The translations under genes and the position numbers were made by a program. A stretch of DNA of 7,383 nt from contig CP070627.1 in NCBI GenBank assembly GCA_020355945.1, forward strand, positions 1,474,149 to 1,481,531, written 5' to 3'. Origin of the DNA: Candidatus Aminicenantota bacterium (GTDB taxonomy: Bacteria > Acidobacteriota > Aminicenantia > UBA2199). This document shows, one piece after another, positions 1 through 6,655 of the stretch (position 1 is the first letter of the stretch; each line of letters begins with the position of its first letter). The notes below the pieces were generated by a model. That model was not told the origin of the DNA. It worked only from the letters and a program-made list of their open reading frames with translations, and did no database searches.

Positions 1-94
1 TATGAAAAAAGCCCACGAATTACACGAATTACACGAAAAAAAAATAAAATAATTCGTGTTCATTCGTGTAATTCGTGGGCTTCTTTTTTTCATA
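1..94. repeat. 94-bp imperfect palindrome with 9-bp periodic arms; possible bidirectional terminator
   Basis: The left arm (11-37) and right arm (53-80) are near-perfect reverse complements. The outer 19 bp (11-29 against 62-80) pair without mismatch, followed by a small bulge and 7 more inner pairs, around an A-rich loop. Outside the stem, A-runs at 5-10 face T-runs at 81-90, and tatg at 1-4 mirrors cata at 91-94. Within each arm the unit acgaattac (or its complement) repeats every 9 bp, two to three times. Transcribed in either direction, the hairpin is followed by a U-rich run, so it could end the leftward kinase/regulator transcript about 65 nt past the regulator stop codon. The long symmetric arms also suggest a dispersed non-coding repeat. 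The element begins at the window edge and may extend further. Confidence 0.75.
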
Positions 95-112
95 CGTCTC
101 TGGGAGAAATTC

Positions 113-169
113 ATCAAACCCCGTAGAGGCGCTGACGAATCGCTCGGACCTGGGCTTGATTATTTTTTT
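113..169 (+). terminator. Rho-independent terminator-like hairpin reading rightward
   Basis: The sequence atcaaaccc (113-121) pairs with gggcttgat (152-160), with one G-U type pair. A smaller inner stem lies between gaggcg (126-131) and cgctc (141-145). A T-run, tattttttt (161-169), follows directly on the plus strand. The minus-strand reading lacks a comparable U-run, so this points rightward. It would serve a plus-strand gene lying left of the window, and it overlaps the stop codon of the regulator gene. The pairing is seen in the sequence; the function is inferred. Confidence 0.35.
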
Positions 170-1557
170 CGCCGGGTCAGGCGTTTATTGAGGGCCTGGC
201 GGGTGATGCCCAAAAACGAGGCGGCAATTCCCTGGTTACCCTCAGCCCGCCTCAACGCCTCATCCAACATGTAATCCTCCACCTGTTTCAATGTGGGGAA
301 TTTACCAAAAATTTTTTCCAACGGTTGAACTTCCTCCAATGGTACAGCCGGCTCTCCCCCAGGGGTGGGGATTTCAGCTTTGATGACCCGTTTAAAACTC
401 TCCATGGATAAAACACCGGACGTATGACGAGAAACCGCATCAAATACCATGGATTCCAGCTCCCGGACATTGCCGGGGAAATCATAATGGGCCAACAGCA
501 CAGTCAATTGGGGAGGTGGGACGGGTTTTTTCTTCTTTAATGATTGGGCAGCCTTATGCAGGAAATAATCCAGCAGCAAGGGAATATCTTCTCGCCGCTC
601 CCGCAGCGGCGGTACATGGATATGATGGGCAGAAAGCCTGAAATAAAGATCATTCCTGAATTTACCCGCTTCCATTAACTGGCCCGGGTCCCGGTTCGTC
701 GCCACAATAATATGAGCGTCTGTCTTTTGAGGAATATCAGAACCCAGGGGATAATATTCGTGTTCCTGGATGAGGCGCAGCAATTTAACCTGGGACTGGG
801 GGTTTAAGTCACCGATTTCATCCAGGAAAATCGTTCCCCGGGCAGCCCTGGCGATTAATCCGTCTCTCCTGGCATCAGCGCCGGTAAAGGCACCCTTTTT
901 ATGACCGAAAAGGGTATCGGAAAACATGGTATCGTCCAGACCCGCCACATTAACCGCAACAAATTCCTCCCGGGATTTACCACTCAAATAAAGGGCCCTG
1001 GCCACCAACTCCTTCCCTACACCGGTTTCCCCGGTAATGAGAACCGGCTGGGGAGATTGGGAAATGGCCTCTATATATTTAAAAATTGCCAACATTTTTT
1101 TACTGGTGGTAATGATATGAGCAAACGCCGACGGGTTCTCCAATTTATCGGATAAGACATACTTCTTTAAATGGGAAACCTCCTGTTCCAGGCGGTGGAT
1201 TTCTAAAGCCCGGTTAACACTGGAAAGGAAACGATTACTTTCCACTGGTTTCACCAGGTAATCCATGGCACCGTTCTTCATACACTCCACCGCCGTATGG
1301 ATCTCATTGGTAGCGGTCATGACAATGACGGGAATTCCCGGGAACCGCTGCCGGATTTCCGCCAGCAAGTCCTGCCCCGGGACAAAGGGCATGGAAAGAT
1401 CAAGAACCACCAGCGCCACCGGCTGTTTCTCCAGGAAAGGCATGACATTCCTGCTGTCCTCTATAGTGGTAACATGCCGCAGCCCGGAACTTTTCAACAA
1501 AGTACTGAAACTCAACAGCGTTCGGGGCTCATCATCTACCAGAAGTACGTGGTTCAT
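160..1557 (-). CDS. NtrC-family sigma54-dependent response regulator (REC-AAA+-Fis HTH)
   Basis: This 465-residue cytoplasmic transcription activator would be phosphorylated by a histidine kinase and remodel sigma54-RNA polymerase. Receiver domain, residues 1-120: acidic pair D8-D9, phosphoacceptor D53, T81 and K103. AAA+ domain, about 145-375: Walker A GETGVGKE (176-183), the sigma54-contacting loop GAFTGA (222-227), Walker B GTIFLDEIGD (241-250), RNDLYFRL (301-308) and PGNVREL (361-367). A Fis-type helix-turn-helix fills the C-terminus (about 421-463, GNQGIAASFLGITRQALNKR core). The length is normal for the family. The ATG at 1557 has the strong ribosome site AAAGGAG nine nt upstream. The gene overlaps the upstream kinase gene by 26 nt, which makes that kinase its likely partner and suggests translational coupling. 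Its target promoters are not visible here. Family assignment is very safe; the specific pathway is unknown, so no symbol is given. Confidence 0.96.
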   Translation of the reverse strand: MNHVLLVDDEPRTLLSFSTLLKSSGLRHVTTIEDSRNVMPFLEKQPVALVVLDLSMPFVPGQDLLAEIRQRFPGIPVIVMTATNEIHTAVECMKNGAMDYLVKPVESNRFLSSVNRALEIHRLEQEVSHLKKYVLSDKLENPSAFAHIITTSKKMLAIFKYIEAISQSPQPVLITGETGVGKELVARALYLSGKSREEFVAVNVAGLDDTMFSDTLFGHKKGAFTGADARRDGLIARAARGTIFLDEIGDLNPQSQVKLLRLIQEHEYYPLGSDIPQKTDAHIIVATNRDPGQLMEAGKFRNDLYFRLSAHHIHVPPLRERREDIPLLLDYFLHKAAQSLKKKKPVPPPQLTVLLAHYDFPGNVRELESMVFDAVSRHTSGVLSMESFKRVIKAEIPTPGGEPAVPLEEVQPLEKIFGKFPTLKQVEDYMLDEALRRAEGNQGIAASFLGITRQALNKRLTRRKK

Positions 1558-3178
1558 GTTTGCTTACTCCTTTACGCTCCTCCCCTTCTCCCCTCCTCTC
1601 CCTGGTCCCTCCATCCTTTTGCCCGGGAGAGACAGGAATTTTGACAGTGACCGTGGTTCCCTGTCCCGGTTGGGATGCAAACTCCATCACCCCCTGGTGG
1701 GCCTTAATAATAGAATAAGAAATATATAATCCCAACCCGGTACCTCCCTGGTCCTGCCTGGTAGTAAAAAAGGGATCGGTGATGCGGTCCAGTATTCTGG
1801 AATTCATTCCCACCCCTTCATCTATGATCTTGACTGTGATGGTATCATCGTTTTTATCATAAGACGAGCACACCCGCACCCCATGGGTCCGGTCCGGTAA
1901 CGCTTGCAGCGCATTCTGCACCAGGTTGATAATCACCTGCTCCATATGCTGGAAATCCCCGGTAAAGAACGGTATATCCTCACCCGGTTCAAAAGAAAAG
2001 GCCTCCGTATATTTTTTAATTTGATTGCTCAATATGGAAATGGAAAATTCCAGTACTTTATTAATAGATACCTGGTCCAACGATCGCTCATCTTTGGCAC
2101 GTGAATATTCCCTTAAATTTCCAGTAATATATTTTATCCTGCGAGAGCCCTCGATGGTGTCCCGGAGCAAGTTGGGGATGATTTCCTTTGCTTCGGAAAA
2201 ATGGAGCCCCCCCAGGGAGAAATCACCCTTTCGTTCGTAATAATCCCGGAGAATCTCCAGGGCATCGGTCCAAACCTGTTGAATGATCTGGGTGTTTGAC
2301 ATGATGAAATTATTGGGATTATTGATCTCATGAGCAAGACCGGAAGCCAGTGTACCCAGCGATGTCATTTTATTTGCCTGGATCAATTTGTACTGCAGCA
2401 TCTTTGCCTCTTCTTCAATCAATATTTTTTCCGTTATGTCACGAAATGAGCAGTACAATACGTCGTCTTCCTGGATTTTGATGATATTGGCCTCAATTCT
2501 GCAAATGATTTGCGTGCTGTCTTTTTTCCGTAATTGGCACCGATCTAAAAAAAACTTACTGCCGGAGGATGGAAAATCGGATATCTTTCGTTTAAACAAC
2601 CGGTAAGTTTCATCACTTTCAAATACAGTATTGAAATTTTCCATCAATTCTTCTTTTGAACGTTGGAACATGGAAACCGCTATCGGGTTCAAATCCATGA
2701 TTTCAAAATTGCTTCGTTTAATTAAAATAATGGCATCATAATTTTGTTCAAAGATTTGCCGGAATCTTTCCTGGCTCTCTTTTAATTCTTGTTCCATTTT
2801 ATGTTTAAAGAGCGCCACTTCAATGGTGGTTTTTAATTCCCGCCCGTCAAAGGGTTTAACCAGGTAACCATAAGGAGCGGCAGACGTGGCCTGCTGCAGG
2901 GTTTGATCGTCGGCATAAGCGGTGAGGTAAACCACAGGAATATCATATAGGGAATGGATCACTTTAGCTGCTTCAATGCCGTTCATTTTCCCCTTTAAAC
3001 GGATATCCATCACCACCAGGTGGGGTTTCCGTTTTTTCACCGCTTCCACTGCTTTTTCACCGGAAGCGATGACCTGGGGCACATGATAACCCATGGTTTG
3101 AAGACATTTCTTTAAATCCAGGGCTACAATACTTTCATCTTCCACTACTAATATATTTCCTCGCTGGTTCACTCCCAT
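1532..3178 (-). CDS. Soluble hybrid sensor: receiver-PAS-histidine kinase
   Basis: This 548-residue signalling kinase has no membrane segment or signal peptide. An N-terminal receiver (1-125) has acidic residues E13-D14, phosphoacceptor D58, T86 and K108 (GYLVKPF). A coiled linker (about 122-143) leads to a PAS domain (about 136-250, ending in CSFRDITE). The dimerisation/phosphotransfer helix carries H283 in LASGLAHEINNP. The ATPase domain shows the N box N422 (NLVQNALQAL), G1 DEGVGM (453-458), DPFFTT (468-473) and GGTGLGLY (478-485). The conserved fold ends near residue 516. A charged 32-residue tail follows, encoded by a purine-rich stretch that also supplies the ribosome site of the next gene. 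I chose the ATG at 3178 because GGGGAG lies 8 nt upstream; an in-frame TTG at 3202 lacks support. A receiver before the sensor suggests input from another kinase as well as a cytoplasmic cue. The likely output partner is the adjacent NtrC-type regulator. Confidence 0.94.
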   Translation of the reverse strand: MGVNQRGNILVVEDESIVALDLKKCLQTMGYHVPQVIASGEKAVEAVKKRKPHLVVMDIRLKGKMNGIEAAKVIHSLYDIPVVYLTAYADDQTLQQATSAAPYGYLVKPFDGRELKTTIEVALFKHKMEQELKESQERFRQIFEQNYDAIILIKRSNFEIMDLNPIAVSMFQRSKEELMENFNTVFESDETYRLFKRKISDFPSSGSKFFLDRCQLRKKDSTQIICRIEANIIKIQEDDVLYCSFRDITEKILIEEEAKMLQYKLIQANKMTSLGTLASGLAHEINNPNNFIMSNTQIIQQVWTDALEILRDYYERKGDFSLGGLHFSEAKEIIPNLLRDTIEGSRRIKYITGNLREYSRAKDERSLDQVSINKVLEFSISILSNQIKKYTEAFSFEPGEDIPFFTGDFQHMEQVIINLVQNALQALPDRTHGVRVCSSYDKNDDTITVKIIDEGVGMNSRILDRITDPFFTTRQDQGGTGLGLYISYSIIKAHQGVMEFASQPGQGTTVTVKIPVSPGQKDGGTRERRGEGEERKGVSKHEPRTSGR

Positions 3179-3233
3179 TTTAATGACTCCCCAAAAAAAC
3201 AATTATCAGCCTCATCAAAATAAACATAAATTA

Positions 3234-3262
3234 ATTTTACCACTATAAATAAATAAAATCAA
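3234..3262 (-). promoter_or_regulatory. Sigma70-like promoter for the kinase/regulator operon
   Basis: Reading leftward, a -35 TTGATT (3262-3257) is followed by exactly 17 nt and a -10 TAAAAT (3239-3234). These match the consensus at 4 of 6 and 5 of 6 positions. Transcription would start near 3227, leaving a leader of about 50 nt before the ATG at 3178. The region is very AT-rich, so chance matches are likely; the spacing and position make this the best candidate. Confidence 0.45.
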
Positions 3263-3286
3263 AAAAAATTCAGAAATTCTTGCCTG

Positions 3287-3340
3287 ACCCCATATTTACC
3301 ATATTTAACCCCATATTTACATATTTACCTGCCATATTTT
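3287..3340. repeat. Cluster of short direct repeats (catattta units)
   Basis: The 13-mer accccatatttac occurs exactly at 3287-3299 and 3308-3320, a 21-bp offset. The shorter core atattta starts at 3292, 3301, 3313 and 3321, with a degenerate copy near 3334. The spacing is irregular (8-13 bp). It could be a slippage-grown microrepeat, a decayed end of a mobile element, or binding sites for a regulator of the divergent promoters; the sequence does not decide. Confidence 0.5.
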
Positions 3341-3359
3341 TCCATTTTCTCATTCTTCA

Positions 3360-3563
3360 TCACTTCCCTTCTTTTACATCTTCTTCCACGATCTTGATCT
3401 CTTCTTCGGTTAATCCATACAATTCATACACCAATTGGTCAATCTGGCGGTCAACAATATCGATCTGCTTTTTGAAGAGGCATAAATTATATAAGAAATC
3501 CAGGAGCCTCTTTACCTCTACCCCATTATGTCGTATAATAATGGTCCGGACATACGCACAGAT
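3360..3563 (-). pseudogene. 3' remnant resembling an Eco57I/TaqI-like restriction-methylase C-terminus
   Basis: A minus-strand frame of 67 codons runs from just after an in-frame TAA (3564-3566) to a TGA at 3360-3362. It has no ATG, GTG or ribosome site near its 5' end. The translation contains VEVKRLLDFLYNL, then KKQIDIV, then DRQIDQLVYELYGLTEEEI, and ends in a lysine/glutamate-rich tail. From memory, the DRQID...VYELYGLTEEEI tail is typical of the extreme C-terminus of class I SAM-dependent DNA methyltransferase/restriction proteins of the Eco57I and TaqI-like specificity group. Everything upstream of this tail (catalytic N6-methylase and nuclease parts) is absent, and purD follows directly in the opposite direction. 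I therefore read it as a leftover of a deleted restriction-modification gene. The alternative is a small free-standing helical protein with an unusual start. Confidence 0.55.
3511..3539 (+). promoter_or_regulatory. Sigma70-like promoter for the purD operon
   Basis: A perfect -10 TATAAT (3534-3539) lies 17 nt after a -35 TTTACC (3511-3516, 4 of 6 matches). Transcription would start near 3546, giving a leader of about 80 nt to the purD ATG. The promoter sits inside the minus-strand gene remnant. No purine riboswitch or clear PurR-like operator is visible in the leader. Confidence 0.45.
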
Positions 3564-3626
3564 TTAAATGAAAATGCTGTGAAGGTTGTGTTCTCGCGGC
3601 AACAAAAAATAAATAAGGAGCGAATG

Positions 3627-4889
3627 ATGAAAATATTGGTGGTTGGTTCCGGTGGAAGAGAACATGCATTGGTATGGAAGATCGCCCAATCCAAGCGGGT
3701 GGACAAAATCTACGCCGCCCCTGGTAATGCCGGAATGAAAGACCTGGCAGAACTCGTGGATGTCAAAGCTTCCAATACCGTTGAATTGGGAGATTTCGCC
3801 CAGGATGGAGGCATTGATCTAACCGTGGTGGGACCGGAAATGTCCCTGGCTCTTGGCATCGTTGATGAATTTAGACGAAGAAATCTAAAAATCTATGGGC
3901 CCACTCAAAAAGCAGCTACAATTGAAAGCTCCAAAGCATTTGCCAAGTCTTTTATGAAAAAGAACGGTATCCCTACTGCTCCGTTCCAGGTATTTGATTC
4001 TTCCATTGAAGCCATTAACTATATCAGGTCCGCCAATTTTCCCCTGGTGGTGAAAGCCGATGGACTGGCTGGCGGCAAAGGGGTTTTTGTGTGCAAAGAC
4101 ATTAAAGACGCTGAAGAGAGCATCCGGGTGATTATGCTGGAAAATAAATTTGGAAAATCCGGGGAACGGGTGGTAGTCGAAGAATTTCTAGAAGGAACCG
4201 AGATGTCCTTTATGGCAGTATCGGACGGGAAACGGGCGCTTCCGTTGGTCACTTCAATGGATTACAAAAAAGCCTACGAGAATGATAAAGGGCCCAATAC
4301 CGGCGGCATGGGAGCCATATCTCCTGCCCCCCAAATCAACAACGAATTGTACGGCTCGATTATGAAATCCATTATATATCCCACCATCGAGGGGTTAAAA
4401 TTCGAGGGTAAAGAGTTCAGGGGCACGCTTTATGCGGGTTTAATGATAACAGATTCCGGGCCCCAGGTGCTGGAATTTAACGTCCGGTTCGGCGATCCTG
4501 AAATCCAACCCGTGCTCATGCGCATGAAGAGCGACTTAGTGGATTTACTGGAAGGCGCTGCCGAAGGTAACCTGTTCGATGTCCCGGCAGAATGGGATGA
4601 AAAAGTGTCAGGTTGCGTGGTCCTTGCCTCTAAAGGGTACCCGGTAAAATATAACACCAATAAAAAAATAGAAGGTTTGGAGCGAGCCAAGTCTATGGGA
4701 GTGGAAGTCTTTCACGCCGGGACCATAATAAAAGAAGATAATTACTACACTGCTGGCGGTCGAGTTCTCAATGTGTGCACCACGGCTGACTCCTTAAAAG
4801 ACGCTATGAAAAAAATTTACGACGCCATTTCCTTTATCAGTTTTGATAACATTTACTTCAGGCAGGATATCGGGAGGAAATCCAAATGA
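3627..4889 (+). CDS. purD: Phosphoribosylamine-glycine ligase (GAR synthetase)
   Basis: This enzyme joins glycine to 5-phosphoribosylamine with ATP, giving GAR, the second step of de novo purine synthesis in the cytoplasm. The 420 residues match the usual length (E. coli about 429). Visible motifs are the N-terminal GSGGREHAL (8-15 region), GPE (69-71), GPTQKAA (91-97), the ATP-grasp loop KADGLAGGKGV (143-153), GPNTGGMGAISP (222-233), LEFNVRFGDPE (282-292) and the terminal FRQDIG (411-416). In the last block before QPVL an isoleucine replaces the common threonine. The frame is open upstream to 3528, but AAGGAG (3615-3620) fixes the start at the second of two adjacent ATGs (3627, 6-nt spacer); ATG 3624 would leave only 3 nt. 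It heads the operon and overlaps purE by 4 nt. Confidence 0.97.
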   Translation: MKILVVGSGGREHALVWKIAQSKRVDKIYAAPGNAGMKDLAELVDVKASNTVELGDFAQDGGIDLTVVGPEMSLALGIVDEFRRRNLKIYGPTQKAATIESSKAFAKSFMKKNGIPTAPFQVFDSSIEAINYIRSANFPLVVKADGLAGGKGVFVCKDIKDAEESIRVIMLENKFGKSGERVVVEEFLEGTEMSFMAVSDGKRALPLVTSMDYKKAYENDKGPNTGGMGAISPAPQINNELYGSIMKSIIYPTIEGLKFEGKEFRGTLYAGLMITDSGPQVLEFNVRFGDPEIQPVLMRMKSDLVDLLEGAAEGNLFDVPAEWDEKVSGCVVLASKGYPVKYNTNKKIEGLERAKSMGVEVFHAGTIIKEDNYYTAGGRVLNVCTTADSLKDAMKKIYDAISFISFDNIYFRQDIGRKSK

Positions 4890-5392
4890 GTAAAATCGGG
4901 ATTATACTGGGAAGCGACTCGGATTTACCTTATATGGAAAAGGGCATCCAGACATTAAAGGAATTTAATATACCCTTTGAGATAGAAGTCAGTTCAGCCC
5001 ATCGCACCCCCCACCGCACCATTGAATTGGTGAAGGATTTTGAGAAGAAGGGCATCCGGGTGATTATTGCCGCGGCTGGTGGTGCGGCACATCTCCCGGG
5101 AATGATTGCCTCGTATACCTTACTCCCTGTGCTGGGAGTTCCCATCACATCAGCACTCTCCGGCCTGGATTCCCTCTACTCTATCGTGCAAATGCCCAGC
5201 GGCATACCTGTGGCTGCCTTCAGCATCGGGAGCTCCGGCGGGGTCAATTCCGTACTCTTTGCTGTCGAAATCCTGGCCCTGCAGGACCAGGAACTAAAGA
5301 ATAAACTAATCGAATTCAGGGAAAAACAAAAAATGAATGTACTGGAAAAAAGCAGCCGGTTAAAAGAAAAAATAAAAAGCGAAATGGCATGA
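4886..5392 (+). CDS. purE: N5-carboxyaminoimidazole ribonucleotide mutase (class I PurE)
   Basis: This enzyme moves the carboxyl group of N5-CAIR to give CAIR in purine synthesis, usually with PurK, which is not in this window. It has 168 residues, typical of bacterial class I. The start ILGSDSDLPYM (7-17), the catalytic-histidine block SSAHRTP (36-42; H39 corresponds to the known active-site His), GGAAHLPGM (65-73) and SALSGLDSLYSIVQMP (89-104) follow the class I pattern, rather than the SAHKT form of class II AIR carboxylases. The stretch after residue 114 (GSSGGVNSVLFAVEIL) is less standard than the common GNAGAANAALLA form. The last 30 residues form a charged helix. The start overlaps the purD stop (ATGA), with GGAGG (4873-4877) 8 nt upstream inside purD. 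Class I should need PurK elsewhere in the genome. Confidence 0.95.
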   Translation: MSKIGIILGSDSDLPYMEKGIQTLKEFNIPFEIEVSSAHRTPHRTIELVKDFEKKGIRVIIAAAGGAAHLPGMIASYTLLPVLGVPITSALSGLDSLYSIVQMPSGIPVAAFSIGSSGGVNSVLFAVEILALQDQELKNKLIEFREKQKMNVLEKSSRLKEKIKSEMA

Positions 5393-5410
5393 TGAAATAA
5401 TAATAAAATA

Positions 5411-6655
5411 ATGAAGTTCTACGTCAATTATTTTGGCTGCCGGGCTAACCAGGCCGAAATCCAGGAATGGATTATCCAACTGGAGAACTCCGGTTACCAA
5501 CTCACCACGAATATCTCGGAAGCAGACTTTGGCATCCTCAATACCTGCAGCGTCACCGAACGCGCCGAAAAAGATATCTATCGATTCATCAATCGTGTGT
5601 ACAAAAATACCAATATCAAATGGATCATTACCGGGTGTACGGTTTCAAAAGAAAAACAAGTACTCCCCGGCAGGTATAAAAATTATTACTTTTACGATAA
5701 TGAAGAGAAAAAACACCTGGTGGACCGGGTTAAAGAATTGTTCCCTGTGGATAGTAATATCATTTACCACTCAGCCTACAGGTCCCGGATATTTTTGAAA
5801 ATTCATGATGGGTGTAATTTCCGCTGTTCCTTTTGTATCGTCCCTTTTTTAAGGGGAAAAGCCATCAGCCTTCCCGCTTCGGAAGTCATTGCCAAAGCAA
5901 AATATTATGTGTCATTGGGCTACAGGGAGATTGTTTTAAGCGGTATCAATCTTTCATCTTACGGCTATGACCTGTTCCCCAGGGACAACCTGCTGGACCT
6001 GGTAAAAGAGTTAAACAAAATTAGAGGCCTGGCCTTTATTCGTTTGAGTTCACTGGACCCCAGGTATATCCGCTACAATTTTATAAAAGAACTCAGTTAC
6101 ACTAAAAAACTGGCAGCCAGTTTTCATTTCTCCCTGCAAAGTGCCAGTAATTTAATACTGAAGCGGATGAAACGGGGGAGTAAAAGCTTTGAATATCGGA
6201 AAATGCTGGACCAGTTCCTTCACTTTTTCCCGGAGGCCAATTTCGGGGCCGATATATTGGTGGGATTTCCCGGGGAAACCGATAAAGAATTCAGGGAAAC
6301 CCTTAATTTTACCAGGGAAAGCCCCCTCACCTATATTCACATTTTCCCCTTTTCCCCGAGAAGAGACACCAAAGCCGCACTTATGGAACAGGTGCCCCCG
6401 AATATCGTGCAAAAACGAGTCAATGAACTAAAAGAAACCAATAAACTCATGCGAATAAATTATAGGGAACGCTTCAGGGATAAAGTACTGGCAGGAATTC
6501 TCACCGAAGAAAACCCTAATTATTCACTGATTATCACCAAAAACTACCTCTCTGTCCGGGTACCACCCATCAAAGGATTCAAAAAGAAAAAAGTAAAAGT
6601 AAAAATAAATCGAGTTGTCAATGAAAACCTCTGCGAAGGAACCATTGTTAAATGA
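5411..6655 (+). CDS. mtaB: tRNA methylthiotransferase, MtaB-like (radical SAM)
   Basis: MtaB-type enzymes add a methylthio group to t6A at position 37 of ANN-decoding tRNAs, using two iron-sulfur clusters and SAM. The N-terminal UPF0004 domain has its three cluster cysteines at C10 (FGCRANQAE), C46 (NTCSVTERA) and C76 (TGC). The radical-SAM CxxxCxxC is C135/C139/C142 in DGCNFRCSFCIVP. Later blocks are GREIVLSGINL-like text (about 174-184), LVGFPGET and FPFSPRRDTKAA, and a short TRAM-like C-terminus (about 357-414). The GCRANQAE start and the VPFLRG block resemble MtaB more than MiaB or RimO. The usual PLQSGSD block reads SLQSASN, a conservative but uncommon change. The gene begins 18 nt after purE in an AT-rich gap with no recognisable Shine-Dalgarno, so translation may depend on coupling to purE. 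It overlaps rsmA by 4 nt. MtaB against MiaB is likely but not certain. Confidence 0.9.
   Translation: MKFYVNYFGCRANQAEIQEWIIQLENSGYQLTTNISEADFGILNTCSVTERAEKDIYRFINRVYKNTNIKWIITGCTVSKEKQVLPGRYKNYYFYDNEEKKHLVDRVKELFPVDSNIIYHSAYRSRIFLKIHDGCNFRCSFCIVPFLRGKAISLPASEVIAKAKYYVSLGYREIVLSGINLSSYGYDLFPRDNLLDLVKELNKIRGLAFIRLSSLDPRYIRYNFIKELSYTKKLAASFHFSLQSASNLILKRMKRGSKSFEYRKMLDQFLHFFPEANFGADILVGFPGETDKEFRETLNFTRESPLTYIHIFPFSPRRDTKAALMEQVPPNIVQKRVNELKETNKLMRINYRERFRDKVLAGILTEENPNYSLIITKNYLSVRVPPIKGFKKKKVKVKINRVVNENLCEGTIVK

Larger units (their letters stand above)
3179..3626. other. 448-bp divergent intergenic region without an intact gene
   Basis: This lies between the leftward kinase gene and the rightward purD. 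It contains the two candidate divergent promoters, a block of short AT-rich direct repeats (3287-3340) and a minus-strand gene remnant (3360-3563). Open frames on the plus strand here, including the in-frame extension upstream of purD, have no ribosome site and unnatural composition. I see no riboswitch, tRNA or other structured RNA. Confidence 0.7.

Noticed and set aside
11..80. CRISPR-like array from the 9-bp repeats
   Set aside because: Units are too short, directly abutting, without spacers, and arranged as two inverted arms.
1265..1729. Plus-strand 154-residue open frame
   Set aside because: It is antisense to the regulator and kinase genes, with no family motif and no ribosome site.
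2095..2110. Sigma54 -24/-12 promoter beginning tggcacg
   Set aside because: The -12 element is missing (no TTGC at the right distance) and it lies inside the kinase coding sequence; similar tggcacc strings at about 1266 and 2536 fail the same way.
3179..3202. Upstream TTG start for the kinase
   Set aside because: The added eight residues would be encoded by the GGGGAG ribosome site itself; the ATG at 3178 has correct spacing and leads straight into the receiver domain.
3280..3567. Plus-strand 95-residue open frame
   Set aside because: It is antisense to the restriction-methylase-like remnant and the AT-rich repeats, has no ribosome site, and is rich in Ser, Phe, Ile and Tyr as expected of a shadow frame.
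3528..3626. N-terminal extension of purD (33 residues upstream in frame)
   Set aside because: The PurD fold begins at MKILVVGSGG, AAGGAG sits just before that Met, and the extension has no ribosome site of its own and overlaps the candidate promoter.
3540..3626. Purine or other riboswitch in the purD leader
   Set aside because: Only a weak 5-bp stem (cgtat/atacg) is visible and no conserved riboswitch core.
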